From positions 1 through 63,018 of the forward strand of contig UQCF01000015.1 of NCBI GenBank assembly GCA_900539465.1: DNA of 63,018 bases, read 5' to 3'. Position 1 is the first letter of the stretch. Each line of letters opens with the position of its first letter. The DNA comes from an uncultured Ruminococcus sp. GTDB lineage: Bacteria; Bacillota; Clostridia; Oscillospirales; Acutalibacteraceae. Made by a program: the position numbers and the translations under genes. Below the pieces are notes generated by a model, which ran no database searches, was not told the DNA's origin, and saw nothing but the letters and a program-made list of their open reading frames with translations. Of the stretch, positions 32,013-40,911 are shown one piece after another.

Positions 32013-32936
32013 TTACATCATGCTTGCAACTTCGTCAGCGAAGTTGTCTTCTCTCTTCTGAAGTCCCTCGCCCTTTGCATAGCGAATGAACTTGACAGGA
32101 GTGATTGATGCGCCGATCTCTTTGGCAACAGAAGCAATGTAAGAGCCGACTGTGAAGTCGCCGTTCTTAACGAACTCCTGGTCAACAAGGCAGTTCTCTT
32201 TATAATACTTCTTGATTTTGCCGGAGATAATACCCTCGATAACTTTTTCGGGTTTTGAAGCCATTTTGGGGTCTTCTTTAATCTGAACTGCGAGAATCTC
32301 TTTCTCATGAGCGATAACCTCTGCGGGAACAGAAGCCTCGTCAAGATAAAGGGGATTCATAGCTGCGATCTGCATGGCAACGTCTTTACCCATAGCTTTG
32401 AAAGCGTCTGTTGCGGCAGTTGCATCGTCAGTGTCAAACTGAACGAGAACGCCGACTGTGCCGCCGCCGTGGATATAAGTTGCGATCTGACCTTCAACGC
32501 GCTCAAAACGGCGAACTTTCATGTTCTCACCGATAGCAAGAACAAGCTCCTGACGCATTTCTTCAACAGTCTTGTCACTGCCGACAAGCTTTGTTGCGTT
32601 AAGAGCGTCAACGTCTGCGGGAGCGGTCTCTACGATAGTTTTAGCGATGTCTGAAACAAAGCTTGTGAACTTCTCGTTCTTGGCAACGAAGTCTGTTTCG
32701 CTGTTAACTTCAACAACAACGCCGACCTTTTTGCTCTCGTCATAATAAGCGAGAACTACGCCCTCAGCGGCGATACGGCTTGCCTTTTTGGTTGCAGCCG
32801 CAAGACCTTTTTCTCTGAGGAAATCTATTGCCTTATCCATATCTCCGTCTGAAGCGACGAGAGCTTTTTTACAATCCATCATACCAACGCCGGTCTTTTC
32901 GCGAAGAGCCTGAACGTCTTTAGCTGTGAATGCCAT
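32013..32936 (-). CDS. tsf: Elongation factor Ts
   Basis: Guanine nucleotide exchange factor for EF-Tu; cytoplasmic. 307 residues. N-terminal UBA-like domain with V-Q-A-L-R-E-K-T-G-V-G-M-M-D-C-K-K-A-L, then the T-D-F-V-A-K-N motif that contacts EF-Tu, a dimerisation domain, and the C-terminal G-S-Y-I-A-S-like region. AGGAGG ribosome site, 39 bases after the rpsB stop; transcribed with rpsB and ended by the terminator at 31953-31997. Confidence 0.98.
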   Translation of the reverse strand: MAFTAKDVQALREKTGVGMMDCKKALVASDGDMDKAIDFLREKGLAAATKKASRIAAEGVVLAYYDESKKVGVVVEVNSETDFVAKNEKFTSFVSDIAKTIVETAPADVDALNATKLVGSDKTVEEMRQELVLAIGENMKVRRFERVEGQIATYIHGGGTVGVLVQFDTDDATAATDAFKAMGKDVAMQIAAMNPLYLDEASVPAEVIAHEKEILAVQIKEDPKMASKPEKVIEGIISGKIKKYYKENCLVDQEFVKNGDFTVGSYIASVAKEIGASITPVKFIRYAKGEGLQKREDNFADEVASMM

Positions 32937-32975
32937 TTTTATTCCTCCTAATTAGGTTTTATTAAAATCAAATGA

Positions 32976-33710
32976 TTATTCGGCTGCAGCTTCCTCTGCC
33001 TCAGCTTCTGCTTCGGGAGCGCTCTGCTCGCCCTGTCTGCCTTCGATAACTGCGTCTGCCATTGCGCCTACGATAAGCTTAACGGCACGGATAGCGTCAT
33101 CGTTGCCGGGGATAACATAATCAATCTCGTCGGGATCGCAGTTTGTATCTACGATAGCGATAATCGGGATGTGAAGTCTGTGAGCTTCCGCAACAGCGAT
33201 TCTTTCTTTTCTGGGGTCAACAATGAACATAGCAGCGGGCTGCTTCTTCATCTCTGTGATACCGCCCATGAACTTCTCAAGCTTTTCAATCTCAAGATTG
33301 AGTTTGATAACTTCTTTCTTGGGGAGCATATCAAAAGTGCCGTCAGCTTCCATATTCTTGAGCTGAGCGAGTCTTTTAATTCTCTTTTGAATGGTGTTGA
33401 AGTTTGTGAGCATACCGCCGAGCCAACGTGCGTTAACATAGGGCATACCGCAACGAACGGCTTCTTCTTTAACAGAATCCTGAGCCTGCTTTTTTGTGCC
33501 GACAAAAAGAATTTCGTCGCCGTTTGCCGCTACATCGCGAACGAACATATAAGCATCCTCGAGCTTCTTAACTGTTTTCTGAAGGTCGATGATGTAAATT
33601 CCGTTACGCTCTGTGAAGATGTAGGGAGCCATTTTGGGGTTCCATCTTCTGGTCTGATGTCCGAAATGGACGCCTGCTTCAAGCAGCTGTTTCATTGATA
33701 CTACTGACAT
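32976..33710 (-). CDS. rpsB: 30S ribosomal protein S2
   Basis: 244 residues. Family features: M-K-Q-L-L-E-A-G-V-H-F-G-H-Q-T-R-R-W-N-P-K-M (RpsB signature), the N-F-x-T-I region, and D-P-R-K-E-R-I-A-V-A-E. The tail is alanine/glutamate-rich, as often in Clostridia. AGGAGG ribosome site (9 bases upstream). Preceded by an approximately 95-base structured leader and a strong promoter. Confidence 0.98.
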   Translation of the reverse strand: MSVVSMKQLLEAGVHFGHQTRRWNPKMAPYIFTERNGIYIIDLQKTVKKLEDAYMFVRDVAANGDEILFVGTKKQAQDSVKEEAVRCGMPYVNARWLGGMLTNFNTIQKRIKRLAQLKNMEADGTFDMLPKKEVIKLNLEIEKLEKFMGGITEMKKQPAAMFIVDPRKERIAVAEAHRLHIPIIAIVDTNCDPDEIDYVIPGNDDAIRAVKLIVGAMADAVIEGRQGEQSAPEAEAEAEEAAAE

Positions 33711-33806
33711 AATTAGTTCCTCCTAAGTTTAGTCCTCTGCGGGGCTTAAAATGCACACGCCTGGTGCGGCGAACTCAGTGCAGAAAACACCTCGCATGCG
33801 TTTTGC
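33711..33806 (-). promoter_or_regulatory. Structured 5' leader of rpsB
   Basis: The leader can form a hairpin TGCAC ... CGCC-GCACCA-GGCG ... GTGCA (33752-33782 on the plus strand) with an asymmetric internal loop, as in r-protein autoregulatory leaders that bind S2. I cannot match it to a specific known leader family, so the autoregulation is inference. Confidence 0.5.
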
Positions 33807-33812
33807 CGATAG

Positions 33813-33841
33813 ATTATATCATAAAAAAATATGATATGCAA
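33813..33841 (-). promoter_or_regulatory. Promoter of rpsB-tsf
   Basis: -35 TTGCAT (33836-33841), 17 bp, -10 TATAAT (33813-33818), minus strand. Confidence 0.8.
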
Positions 33842-33861
33842 GTATTTTTTAAAATATTTTA

Positions 33862-34569
33862 TCAGTTTGCAAGCATAAGCACGGCATAGTCTTTATCGCC
33901 GGATCTTATCATTGCAATACCGAAGCGCGTATACTTTCCGTTGAGCATAACCTCTCTGTGACCCATTGTTGATTCCATCCAGTAATTTATTACATCCTTG
34001 GCATCATAAAATTTTGTTGCCCATGCAATGTTTTCGCCCGTTGCTTTGGGCTTTGTAACGCCGAAATCGGCATATACCGTGTAATATTTGCTGCCGTTCG
34101 GTCTGGTGTGAGATTTGTTTTTGGCGACCTCGCCCGCTCTTACGCCGGCAAGCCTGCACATTGTATAGTCAATATTCATTTCGCCTACGCCCGCCTTGCG
34201 TCGCTGTGCGTTTATGGCGGATTTTGCATCATTCAGAAAAACCGAGTCATTCACAAGCGGAAGAGAAGACGCATTGTAATTTTTATCTGCCGGGAATTTC
34301 TTTATATTCCCCGTTGCATACTGCAAAATATACAGCGCGTCGGATGAATTGACTTTATTATCGGCATTGACATCTGCCAAAACGCGGGAGTATCTGTCAA
34401 AAGATATTACGCCGGAGGCACAGCGGAGCACCGAAAGCGCGTCAGACGAATTGACCTTGCCGTCAAAGTTCACATCGCCGTAGTTATATAATGCGGCAAA
34501 CGCGCCCATAGCCGGCAAACCTGCCAATAACGCCGATACAAGCAGCACGGCAACAATTCTTTTTAACAT
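33862..34569 (-). CDS. Secreted dockerin-CAP domain protein
   Basis: 235 residues. Signal peptide 1-25 (ends A-F-A-A). Dockerin type I at about 30-92: two Ca-binding F-hand repeats, D-V-N-F-D-G-K-V-N-S-S-D-A-L and D-V-N-A-D-N-K-V-N-S-S-D-A-L, each followed by a helix ending in A-S-G or A-T-G. C-terminal CAP/SCP (PR-1-like) domain from about 110, with A-G-V-R-A-G-E-V, G-E-N-I-A-W-A and M-G-H-R-E-V-M-L. Dockerins bind cohesins of scaffolding or cell-surface proteins; the CAP domain function is unknown in bacteria. The dockerin is N-terminal, whereas on glycoside hydrolases it is usually C-terminal. No cohesin gene is in the window. Monocistronic, end to end with the rpsB promoter. Confidence 0.92.
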   Translation of the reverse strand: MLKRIVAVLLVSALLAGLPAMGAFAALYNYGDVNFDGKVNSSDALSVLRCASGVISFDRYSRVLADVNADNKVNSSDALYILQYATGNIKKFPADKNYNASSLPLVNDSVFLNDAKSAINAQRRKAGVGEMNIDYTMCRLAGVRAGEVAKNKSHTRPNGSKYYTVYADFGVTKPKATGENIAWATKFYDAKDVINYWMESTMGHREVMLNGKYTRFGIAMIRSGDKDYAVLMLAN

Positions 34570-34714
34570 AGTGCATACCCTCTTAAAAATATTTAAAGCC
34601 GCAAAGCTTTATTTGTTAAATTATAGCATACATATTATATATCAGACAAGCGCAAAAAAATATTTACGGCTCAAATTTTAAAATTTTTAGTTTAGACACA
34701 AATTGTTTAAACTA

Positions 34715-34743
34715 TTTACATTTAATGGACTTGATTTTATAAC
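34715..34743 (+). promoter_or_regulatory. Promoter of the lipoprotein gene
   Basis: -35 TTTACA (34715-34720), 17 bp, -10 TATAAC (34738-34743). The rest of 34570-34803 is AT-rich with no gene. Confidence 0.6.
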
Positions 34744-34803
34744 CGAAATATTGTAATCTATAACATACACAGACGCTTTAACTATTGAAAGGTGTGTTAT
34801 ATT

Positions 34804-35808
34804 ATGAAAAAGAGTTTATGCCTTATACTCTCTGCGGCAGTTATAGCTTTAACGCTTTGCTCATGCAGCATAATTAAGGATAAGGACGTTTTAAAAGACT
34901 ATCAATATACCGATGCAAACGGCAATACATATCAGTATGCCACGGACGCCGACGGCAACATTGTCACAAAAGAAGACGGCAGCAAAGAAACGACCACAAA
35001 ATCCGCTTCTGCCTCCGGCGCGGGCGACATGACAGTGCTTGTAACAGACGAAAACGGCGAATACGTAACCAACAAAGACGGCAGTGCCGTCACAAGCAAG
35101 CTTGATTCGAGCGCACTTATGGAAGCAGCCGAAAAAATGATGGGCGAAACCACTACTAAAAAAGGTTCATCAAGCGGCAATTCAAGCACAAAGAAGAACG
35201 ATACCACAACCAAAGTCTCCGGAGGCACGGGCAGCTCATCAAAAGACCTTCTTGACGACGGCACCAAGACAAACAAAACAAACCTTAAAGAGAAAGTTAT
35301 CGACCCCGTTATAAAAAGCGGCACCTTTACGGTGGAATGTAACCTCATTGCAGACTCTGTTTCAATGCCGACAACACTTGCATTCAGAGGCAATGACTTC
35401 TCATTCACCGTTAAAATGAGCGGACTTGATTTCAGAGTATTCAGCAACAACGGCAAATATTATCTTGCTCTCCCCTCTCTCGGTCGTTACGGCGAAATTG
35501 ACAAAAAAACCTTCGGCGATTTCTCTTCATCAACCGAAATAATGAATAAAAAAGCCACCTACGTTAAAAGCACAAAGGTAAAGAACGGCTCTGAAACCTA
35601 CACCTGCGAGGAGTATAAAGCAAGTGACGGAACAATCATAAAATATTATTTCAACTCTAAGAATGAGTGGAAGCGTTGGGAAACCATAGACGGCGACACG
35701 GTAGGCGTATTTGTTATAAATTCTTTCGGCAAAGGCGCAAAAAGCTCGTTGTTTGAAATTTCAAAATTCTGGATAAAAGACGACAGCTTTGCATCGCTTT
35801 TTAAATAA
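34804..35808 (+). CDS. Lipoprotein with threonine/lysine-rich linker, function unknown
   Basis: 334 residues from ATG 34804 (AAAGGTG upstream). Lipobox L-T-L-C with the lipidated cysteine near residue 19, so it is membrane-anchored outside. Then a region with two similar Y-T-D-A-N-G-N-T-Y / V-T-D-E-N-G-E-Y-V strands, a low-complexity T/S/K/G stretch (about 110-160), and a C-terminal globular part (170-334) of beta strands: G-T-F-T-V-E-C-N-L, Y-Y-L-A-L-P-S-L-G-R-Y-G-E-I. The C-terminal part resembles LolA/LppX-like substrate-binding lipoproteins in general look only. The family is not recognised. The FabG-like gene follows after 6 bases. Confidence 0.75.
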   Translation: MKKSLCLILSAAVIALTLCSCSIIKDKDVLKDYQYTDANGNTYQYATDADGNIVTKEDGSKETTTKSASASGAGDMTVLVTDENGEYVTNKDGSAVTSKLDSSALMEAAEKMMGETTTKKGSSSGNSSTKKNDTTTKVSGGTGSSSKDLLDDGTKTNKTNLKEKVIDPVIKSGTFTVECNLIADSVSMPTTLAFRGNDFSFTVKMSGLDFRVFSNNGKYYLALPSLGRYGEIDKKTFGDFSSSTEIMNKKATYVKSTKVKNGSETYTCEEYKASDGTIIKYYFNSKNEWKRWETIDGDTVGVFVINSFGKGAKSSLFEISKFWIKDDSFASLFK

Positions 35809-35814
35809 ACCGCT

Positions 35815-36549
35815 ATGAAAAACAAAACAGTCATTATAACAGGAGCATCGGGCGGCATCGGCATTAAACTTGCCGATGCCTTTGCCCGTAAAGGATACAA
35901 TATTGCCACGTCATATTTTTCTAACGGAGATAAGCTTAAATTTCTGTGTGAGGAACTGACGGCGGACGGCTTTTCTGCTGTCACATTTAAAACCGACGTT
36001 TCAAAGTCGAATGAGGCGGATTTTCTTATAAAATCGGCATTTGATATGTTCGGCAGTGCGGATATACTTATAAACAACGCCGGCATAGCTCAGCAAAAGC
36101 TGTTCACCGACATCACCGATGATGATTTTACAAGAATGTTTGACATCAACGTTCGCGGTGTATTCAACTGCTGCCGCGCGGCGCTGCCTTATATGATACA
36201 TAAAAAGCATGGCAGAATAATAAACATTTCATCTATGTGGGGTGTGTGCGGCGCATCGTGCGAGGTGCACTACTCGGCATCTAAAGCGGCGGTAATAGGC
36301 ATGACAAAGGCTCTGGCAAAAGAGGTGGGTCCCTCCGGTATAACTGTGAACTGCATTGCACCGGGACTTATCGACACACCGATGAACGCCAACCTCTCGA
36401 AAGAGACAATAAATGAACTGTGCGAAGAAACGCCTGTCGGTAGAGTCGGCACTCCCGAAGACGTTGCAAATGCCGCCCTTTTTTTGGCAAGTGACTCGTC
36501 ATCGTTTATCACAGGGCAGGTTCTCGGTGTTGACGGAGGATTTATTTGA
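35815..36549 (+). CDS. FabG-like short-chain dehydrogenase
   Basis: 244 residues, classical SDR: cofactor loop T-G-A-S-G-G-I-G, N-N-A-G-I, catalytic Ser in I-S-S-M-W-G, Y-S-A-S-K, P-G-L-I-D-T-P-M, and C-terminal G-x-D-G-G-F. Annotation pipelines usually call such proteins 3-oxoacyl-ACP reductase (FabG), but there is no fatty acid synthesis cluster nearby, so it may act on another keto substrate. It starts 6 bases after the lipoprotein stop without a good ribosome site, implying coupling. Confidence 0.85.
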   Translation: MKNKTVIITGASGGIGIKLADAFARKGYNIATSYFSNGDKLKFLCEELTADGFSAVTFKTDVSKSNEADFLIKSAFDMFGSADILINNAGIAQQKLFTDITDDDFTRMFDINVRGVFNCCRAALPYMIHKKHGRIINISSMWGVCGASCEVHYSASKAAVIGMTKALAKEVGPSGITVNCIAPGLIDTPMNANLSKETINELCEETPVGRVGTPEDVANAALFLASDSSSFITGQVLGVDGGFI

Positions 36550-36566
36550 TATTTGATATATTTTTC

Positions 36567-36595
36567 TTGATTTATCAGAAATATTATGTTAAAAT
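36567..36595 (+). promoter_or_regulatory. Promoter of the zinc-ribbon membrane protein gene
   Basis: -35 TTGATT (36567-36572), 17 bp, -10 TAAAAT (36590-36595). Confidence 0.6.
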
Positions 36596-36669
36596 ATCAC
36601 AGTATCATTTGCATAGTATGGGTTTAGAGTATATATTCTGCCCGTCATATCCTTAAGGAGGAACTTTAA

Positions 36670-37557
36670 ATGGCTTCACTTTGCCCCAAATGTGGAAGAA
36701 AATTGAAACTCACCGACTTAAAGCCCCAGTGCCCCGGATGCGGCACCAACCTTTTATATTATAAGATAGAAGAACGCCTTGAAACCGACGCGCTCAACGC
36801 CGAAATTGAGCACGCTCACACTCAGAAAAAGCTTGACAGAGCCAAGGCGGCAATGGTAGGCAGCCCGCTCGCAATAGCACGCCTTGTGCTTTATGTTCTT
36901 ATTGTTGCGGCATTTTGCCTTCCGCTTGCAAAAATGTCCGCCGCAGGTCCGTTTTTTGAGAGCAACTCAACTTACTCGGCAATACAGATAGTAACCGAGC
37001 TTATGGATTTTGACTTCGGTGCTCTCGGCCTTATAGGCGCCCCCGTTGTCGGTGACGCTGCTCTTTATTTTGCAATAACCGTAGTTTGTATAGCCGTTGC
37101 CGCACTGTTTGCATTGTTTGAGCTTATATTCAGCTTCCTTTCTTGCTCACCGAGAGGCTTCAGCCGCAACATCACATTCTCGGCAATAGGCCTTGTGGCT
37201 TCCGTAGGTTCAATATTTGCATTTAACAAGTTCATCTCTTCAATGAGCACCGCACTCCCCGGTTTCACAAGCGGTTCGGTATCATTCGGCATTTATATTG
37301 TTGCAGCATTGTTTGCCGCTTCAATTATACTTACTGTTATAATCAAAGTCACAGACGGTGTTAAAGTAAACTATAAGCCCTGCTACATAGGCAAAAATCA
37401 GATTCCTTATGAAGAATTTGTTGAGAAATACGGCGACGGCAGAATAAGCCTTGAAACTGTAATTGCAAAAGCAGACGAGTTTCTTAAAACCCCCGAAGAG
37501 AAAGAGGCAGAAAGAGTTGCCGAACTTGAGGCAGAAGCCGCAAAGGCAAATGTTTAA
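36670..37557 (+). CDS. Zinc-ribbon multi-pass membrane protein
   Basis: 295 residues. N-terminal zinc ribbon C-P-K-C-G...C-P-G-C-G (5-25), an amphipathic helix with charged residues (35-60), four membrane segments (about 66-90, 133-160, 170-190, 205-225) and a soluble C-terminal tail ending in a glutamate/alanine helix (E-A-E-R-V-A-E-L-E-A-E-A-A-K). No enzyme motif seen. The function is unknown; the layout is common for uncharacterised Clostridia envelope proteins. AAGGAGG ribosome site. Single gene with promoter and a bidirectional terminator. Confidence 0.8.
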   Translation: MASLCPKCGRKLKLTDLKPQCPGCGTNLLYYKIEERLETDALNAEIEHAHTQKKLDRAKAAMVGSPLAIARLVLYVLIVAAFCLPLAKMSAAGPFFESNSTYSAIQIVTELMDFDFGALGLIGAPVVGDAALYFAITVVCIAVAALFALFELIFSFLSCSPRGFSRNITFSAIGLVASVGSIFAFNKFISSMSTALPGFTSGSVSFGIYIVAALFAASIILTVIIKVTDGVKVNYKPCYIGKNQIPYEEFVEKYGDGRISLETVIAKADEFLKTPEEKEAERVAELEAEAAKANV

Positions 37558-37574
37558 ATTCAAAGATATAACAA

Positions 37575-37612
37575 CAGCCCTGAAGTTAAATTCTTCAGGG
37601 CTGCATTTTTTT
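37575..37612 (+). terminator. Bidirectional terminator
   Basis: Perfect 11-bp stem CAGCCCTGAAG / CTTCAGGGCTG (37575-37585 with 37593-37603), T-run to the right; A-rich bases to the left give a weaker T-run for the convergent gene. Confidence 0.88.
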
Positions 37613-38075
37613 ATTTAACACACTTTTGGCAAGGCTCATATCCCTTCTCCAAAGCCTCTTTATAAGGACATTCATAATACGTTCCCTTGCCGCAGGTGTA
37701 AGAGTAATGATATTTTTTGCCGTTTTTTGTTATATAAACTATCTCATGGTTTGCGTTATCACCGCTTGCCGTCTGCTGTTCGGCACTTTGCGTATCTGCC
37801 GCTTTTGATGATGTCTCATGATTTTTTGTGCTTCTGGTCGATTTTTTCATTTCGGTTGTTTTATACTTTCCGACGGTTACATACGAGGTTATCATCTCGT
37901 CACTGCCGCCCGTTCCGACCCCGGCAAGCGAGCACACCGCAAGAACCGTCGCGGCCGTCGCAAGCAAGGCGCACACTGCGGTAAGCACTCTGCTCTTTTT
38001 CTTCAGCGATATAACCAAAGTCACCGAAAGCGCAGTGCACACTGCCGCAATCAGCAGTAAAAGCAGTTTATTCAT
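37611..38075 (-). CDS. Membrane-anchored protein with cysteine-rich C-terminal motif
   Basis: 154 residues. Two hydrophobic helices at the N-terminus (3-23 and 30-52), a polar threonine/serine-rich linker, and a C-terminal module: V-Y-I-T-K-N-G-K-K-Y-H, then C-G-K-G, C-P-Y, A-L-E-K-G-Y-E-P-C-Q-K-C. This V-Y-x-T-x-x-G-x-x-Y-H...C...A-x-x-x-G-Y-x-P-C-x-x-C pattern is widespread on secreted Firmicutes proteins and resembles the metal-binding half of the Ada zinc domain. The role is unknown. It precedes no other gene leftward and sits 16 bases after the DHHW gene, so it is likely the third gene of the MBOAT-DHHW unit. Confidence 0.75.
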   Translation of the reverse strand: MNKLLLLLIAAVCTALSVTLVISLKKKSRVLTAVCALLATAATVLAVCSLAGVGTGGSDEMITSYVTVGKYKTTEMKKSTRSTKNHETSSKAADTQSAEQQTASGDNANHEIVYITKNGKKYHYSYTCGKGTYYECPYKEALEKGYEPCQKCVK

Positions 38076-38091
38076 ACCGTTTCTCCATTAT

Positions 38092-39459
38092 TTATCTGAA
38101 GTCATAAGGACCGTCCGGCGTGTTTGATACTGTTGACGGGTTATAAGCCGCAACAACCATATCGGGTTTGTTTTGAGATATAAAAGATTCTAAGCTTCCG
38201 TTAAAATATCTGAGGTCAATAACATCTATATGTTTAACGGTGCTTGCAAAATAAGGTATGACGCAATCCGAGAAAGAGTCGATAATATAAAGTATTTTTG
38301 TGTCGTTGGTTGCTTTTTTGTTATCTATTGATATACGTTCATGGTCGCCGTAAAGATAGGTTGCATAAACCAACGTGTTGTAATAATCTATTTTCTCAAG
38401 ATTAGACATTTTAAGAAAAGCTTCTTTAAAGTCTCCGCTTTTTGAGTATGAAATTCCGCTGCTGTAATAGGTAACATCAAAATCGGTATCATACTTTGGA
38501 GTGATAATGCTTATATCTTCGGGGTCTGCAAAGCTGAGACTGACTTTTTTGCCCTGTGAGCCTAAACAGTATTTTTCATAAACCTTAATATTATACTTTG
38601 ATATATCGCTCACGGACGAGTCAAGCCCAAGCCCGGATATGCTGTTTATTTTCTTTATGATTTCACCCGTTGCCCAAAGACCCGTTTCCGGCTTCCAGTG
38701 GTGGTCGGTTTTAAAAAAGGCTGAGTAGTGATCCATTTTGCTGTTTTGCATCGACTCACGCAAATCAAGGCAGTTGACTCCGTTTTTGTCAAGCACGTTC
38801 ACCAAATCATCGGCGTTTGCATTTTCGTTGTCATTCATGCCGTACGGCATTTTATTGTCATATTTATCGAGCTTGGCAGGCTCTTGAACATAGAGAAAAT
38901 CTATTCCCTGCTCATTCATTTTTTTGCTGAAGAGCGTAATATTCTCGGCGGCCGCAGTCATATCCTTTCTTTCGGTATCAAACACCAGATAGCCGTTTTT
39001 GAGAACAATAACATTATCCGCACCGCTTATCATCTTCATTCCTATTGCTTTGTTAAAGCCTGCATTAAGCTCAACAAATTTTATTCGCAAGGCAAGAAGC
39101 TGCGTGGTGTAATAATCCACCTTATCTTCAACAGATTTTACTGCCGATTCGATTGAAGACACAAGCGAAGCATACGTTTCTTGCGCTTTGCTTTCGGCAG
39201 ACGCAGCGCTTTCTCCTTCCGAAACAAATTTATATCCGCTGTTCTCATAATCCTGCGAAAAAGGAAAATCCTTTGTCCAGTCCGTGGTTTTAGAGCCTGT
39301 TTCCTCCGCATTTGCCGAAGCGCCGTCATTGGCGGTAACATCCTGCCCCAAAATTGCCGAGCGAACAAATCTTTCGCAAACGGAGATAAAAAATGCGAAT
39401 ATTACAAGAGAAAACAGAACAGCGAGAACTTTTTTATAAGTCAATTTAACTTTTTTCAT
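38092..39459 (-). CDS. DHHW-family (AlgX/AlgJ-like) extracytoplasmic protein
   Basis: 455 residues. One N-terminal membrane segment (about 11-30), then an extracytoplasmic SGNH/AlgX-like domain. The name-giving motif is present as F-K-T-D-H-H-W-K-P (about residue 240), preceded by the D-L-R-E-S segment. Proteins of this family partner with MBOAT acyltransferases to O-acetylate exported polysaccharides: the MBOAT passes acetyl groups across the membrane and the AlgX/AlgJ-like protein loads them on the sugar. The MBOAT gene is directly upstream (15-base gap), which supports this reading. Which polymer is modified is not known. Confidence 0.88.
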   Translation of the reverse strand: MKKVKLTYKKVLAVLFSLVIFAFFISVCERFVRSAILGQDVTANDGASANAEETGSKTTDWTKDFPFSQDYENSGYKFVSEGESAASAESKAQETYASLVSSIESAVKSVEDKVDYYTTQLLALRIKFVELNAGFNKAIGMKMISGADNVIVLKNGYLVFDTERKDMTAAAENITLFSKKMNEQGIDFLYVQEPAKLDKYDNKMPYGMNDNENANADDLVNVLDKNGVNCLDLRESMQNSKMDHYSAFFKTDHHWKPETGLWATGEIIKKINSISGLGLDSSVSDISKYNIKVYEKYCLGSQGKKVSLSFADPEDISIITPKYDTDFDVTYYSSGISYSKSGDFKEAFLKMSNLEKIDYYNTLVYATYLYGDHERISIDNKKATNDTKILYIIDSFSDCVIPYFASTVKHIDVIDLRYFNGSLESFISQNKPDMVVAAYNPSTVSNTPDGPYDFR

Positions 39460-39474
39460 TCCTGTCTCCTCCTC

Positions 39475-40881
39475 TTAAAAGTTAAAGTAAATAAACGGAT
39501 TATACGATCCCTTTATCATAAATGAAAGAGAAATTATAAACAGCGCCATTAGGCATACAGCCGACACGGCATTGTATATCTGGGGCTTTATCTTTATTTT
39601 TTCTTTTAGCTTTTTAAGAATCGGGAAGCATGCGAGTATGCCGAAAATAAAGTACACTTTATATGACGACAAATACATAAGCGTTTCGGAGTCGTACAAA
39701 GAAGACGCGCCTATACCGAACATTGCGCCCATATATTTGAAAGCTCCCGACAAATTATCGGCTCTGAAAAGTACCCAGCCCAAAATCACAAACAGCATAG
39801 TGTATATATGACCTATGGCATGTTTCTTTTTTCCGAGTCCCGTAAGCTTTTCAAATGTGAGCAAAACAAAATAGAGAAGTCCCCAGCAAAGGAAAGTCCA
39901 GTTCGCACCGTGCCAAACACCCGTAAGAGTCCAAACAACAAAAAGGTTAAAAACAAGCCTTGCCTTTGATTTTACTCTGCTGCCGCCGAGAGGGAAATAA
40001 ACGTAATCTCTGAACCAAGTGCCGAGCGACATATGCCAACGGCGCCAAAATTCCGTAACAGAGCTTGCCGAATAAGGATAATCAAAGTTTTCGAGGAAGT
40101 GAAATCCAAACATACGGCCGAGACCGATTGCCATTTCGCTGTAACCCGAAAAGTCAAAATATATCTGAAGCGTATAAGCGATTATGCCGAGCCACGCGAA
40201 AGACACCGAAAGCTCTTTTTGCTCAAATGCGGCGTCTGCGGCAATGGCAAAGTTGTTTGCGAGAAGAACTTTTTTGGCAAGTCCGAGAATGAATCTGTAA
40301 ACCCCCTCGCAAAAATCATCAACAGTCTCAACGCGGTTGTTTATCTCGTCCGCAACCGTTTCATAGCGAACAATGGGGCCTGCAATGAGCTGCGGAAAAA
40401 ATGAAATATAAAGCGCCACATTCATCGGATTTTTTTGTGCCTCGCCCTTTTTTCTGTATACGTCTATGACATATGACATTGCCTGAAAAGTAAAAAACGA
40501 TATGCCTATAGGCAAAGCTATGTTGAGAGTGTCGAAGTCCTTATGAAACCATGAATTTATGTTTTCAATAGTAAAGGTGAGATACTTAAAGACGAACAAA
40601 ATTGCAATATTAAAGGCAGCAGATATTCCCACTGCGGCTTTAGCCTTTTTATTATCGATATCAAGATATTTGTTGACTATAAGCCCGAACGCCCAGTTTA
40701 AAAGAATAGACCCAAGCATGACCAAAACAAAAACAGGCTCGCCCCAAGCATAGAAGAAAATGCTCGAAACAGTCAAAATAAAATTGCTCAGCTTGCGTCT
40801 TTTTTTAACAAAAGGCAAGTAATAAACGGCTAACACAACAGGAAAAAACAACAGCAAAAATGTTGTAGTTGAGAATACCAC
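39475..40881 (-). CDS. MBOAT-family O-acyltransferase (AlgI-like)
   Basis: 468 residues, about 11 membrane segments. Family features: F-F-Y-A-W-G-E-P near the N-terminus, F-F-P-Q-L-I-A-G-P-I-V-R-Y, E-F-W-R-R-W-H-M-S-L-G-T-W-F-R-D-Y-V-Y, and the catalytic histidine in T-G-V-W-H-G-A-N-W-T-F. AlgI-type members move acetyl groups from the cytoplasm to extracytoplasmic acceptors. Starts with GTG at 40881, 7 bases after AGGAGG. First gene of MBOAT-DHHW-(cysteine-motif protein). Confidence 0.95.
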   Translation of the reverse strand: MVFSTTTFLLLFFPVVLAVYYLPFVKKRRKLSNFILTVSSIFFYAWGEPVFVLVMLGSILLNWAFGLIVNKYLDIDNKKAKAAVGISAAFNIAILFVFKYLTFTIENINSWFHKDFDTLNIALPIGISFFTFQAMSYVIDVYRKKGEAQKNPMNVALYISFFPQLIAGPIVRYETVADEINNRVETVDDFCEGVYRFILGLAKKVLLANNFAIAADAAFEQKELSVSFAWLGIIAYTLQIYFDFSGYSEMAIGLGRMFGFHFLENFDYPYSASSVTEFWRRWHMSLGTWFRDYVYFPLGGSRVKSKARLVFNLFVVWTLTGVWHGANWTFLCWGLLYFVLLTFEKLTGLGKKKHAIGHIYTMLFVILGWVLFRADNLSGAFKYMGAMFGIGASSLYDSETLMYLSSYKVYFIFGILACFPILKKLKEKIKIKPQIYNAVSAVCLMALFIISLSFMIKGSYNPFIYFNF

Positions 40882-40911
40882 TTGTCCGCCTCCTAAAAAT
40901 ATACTTAGAGT

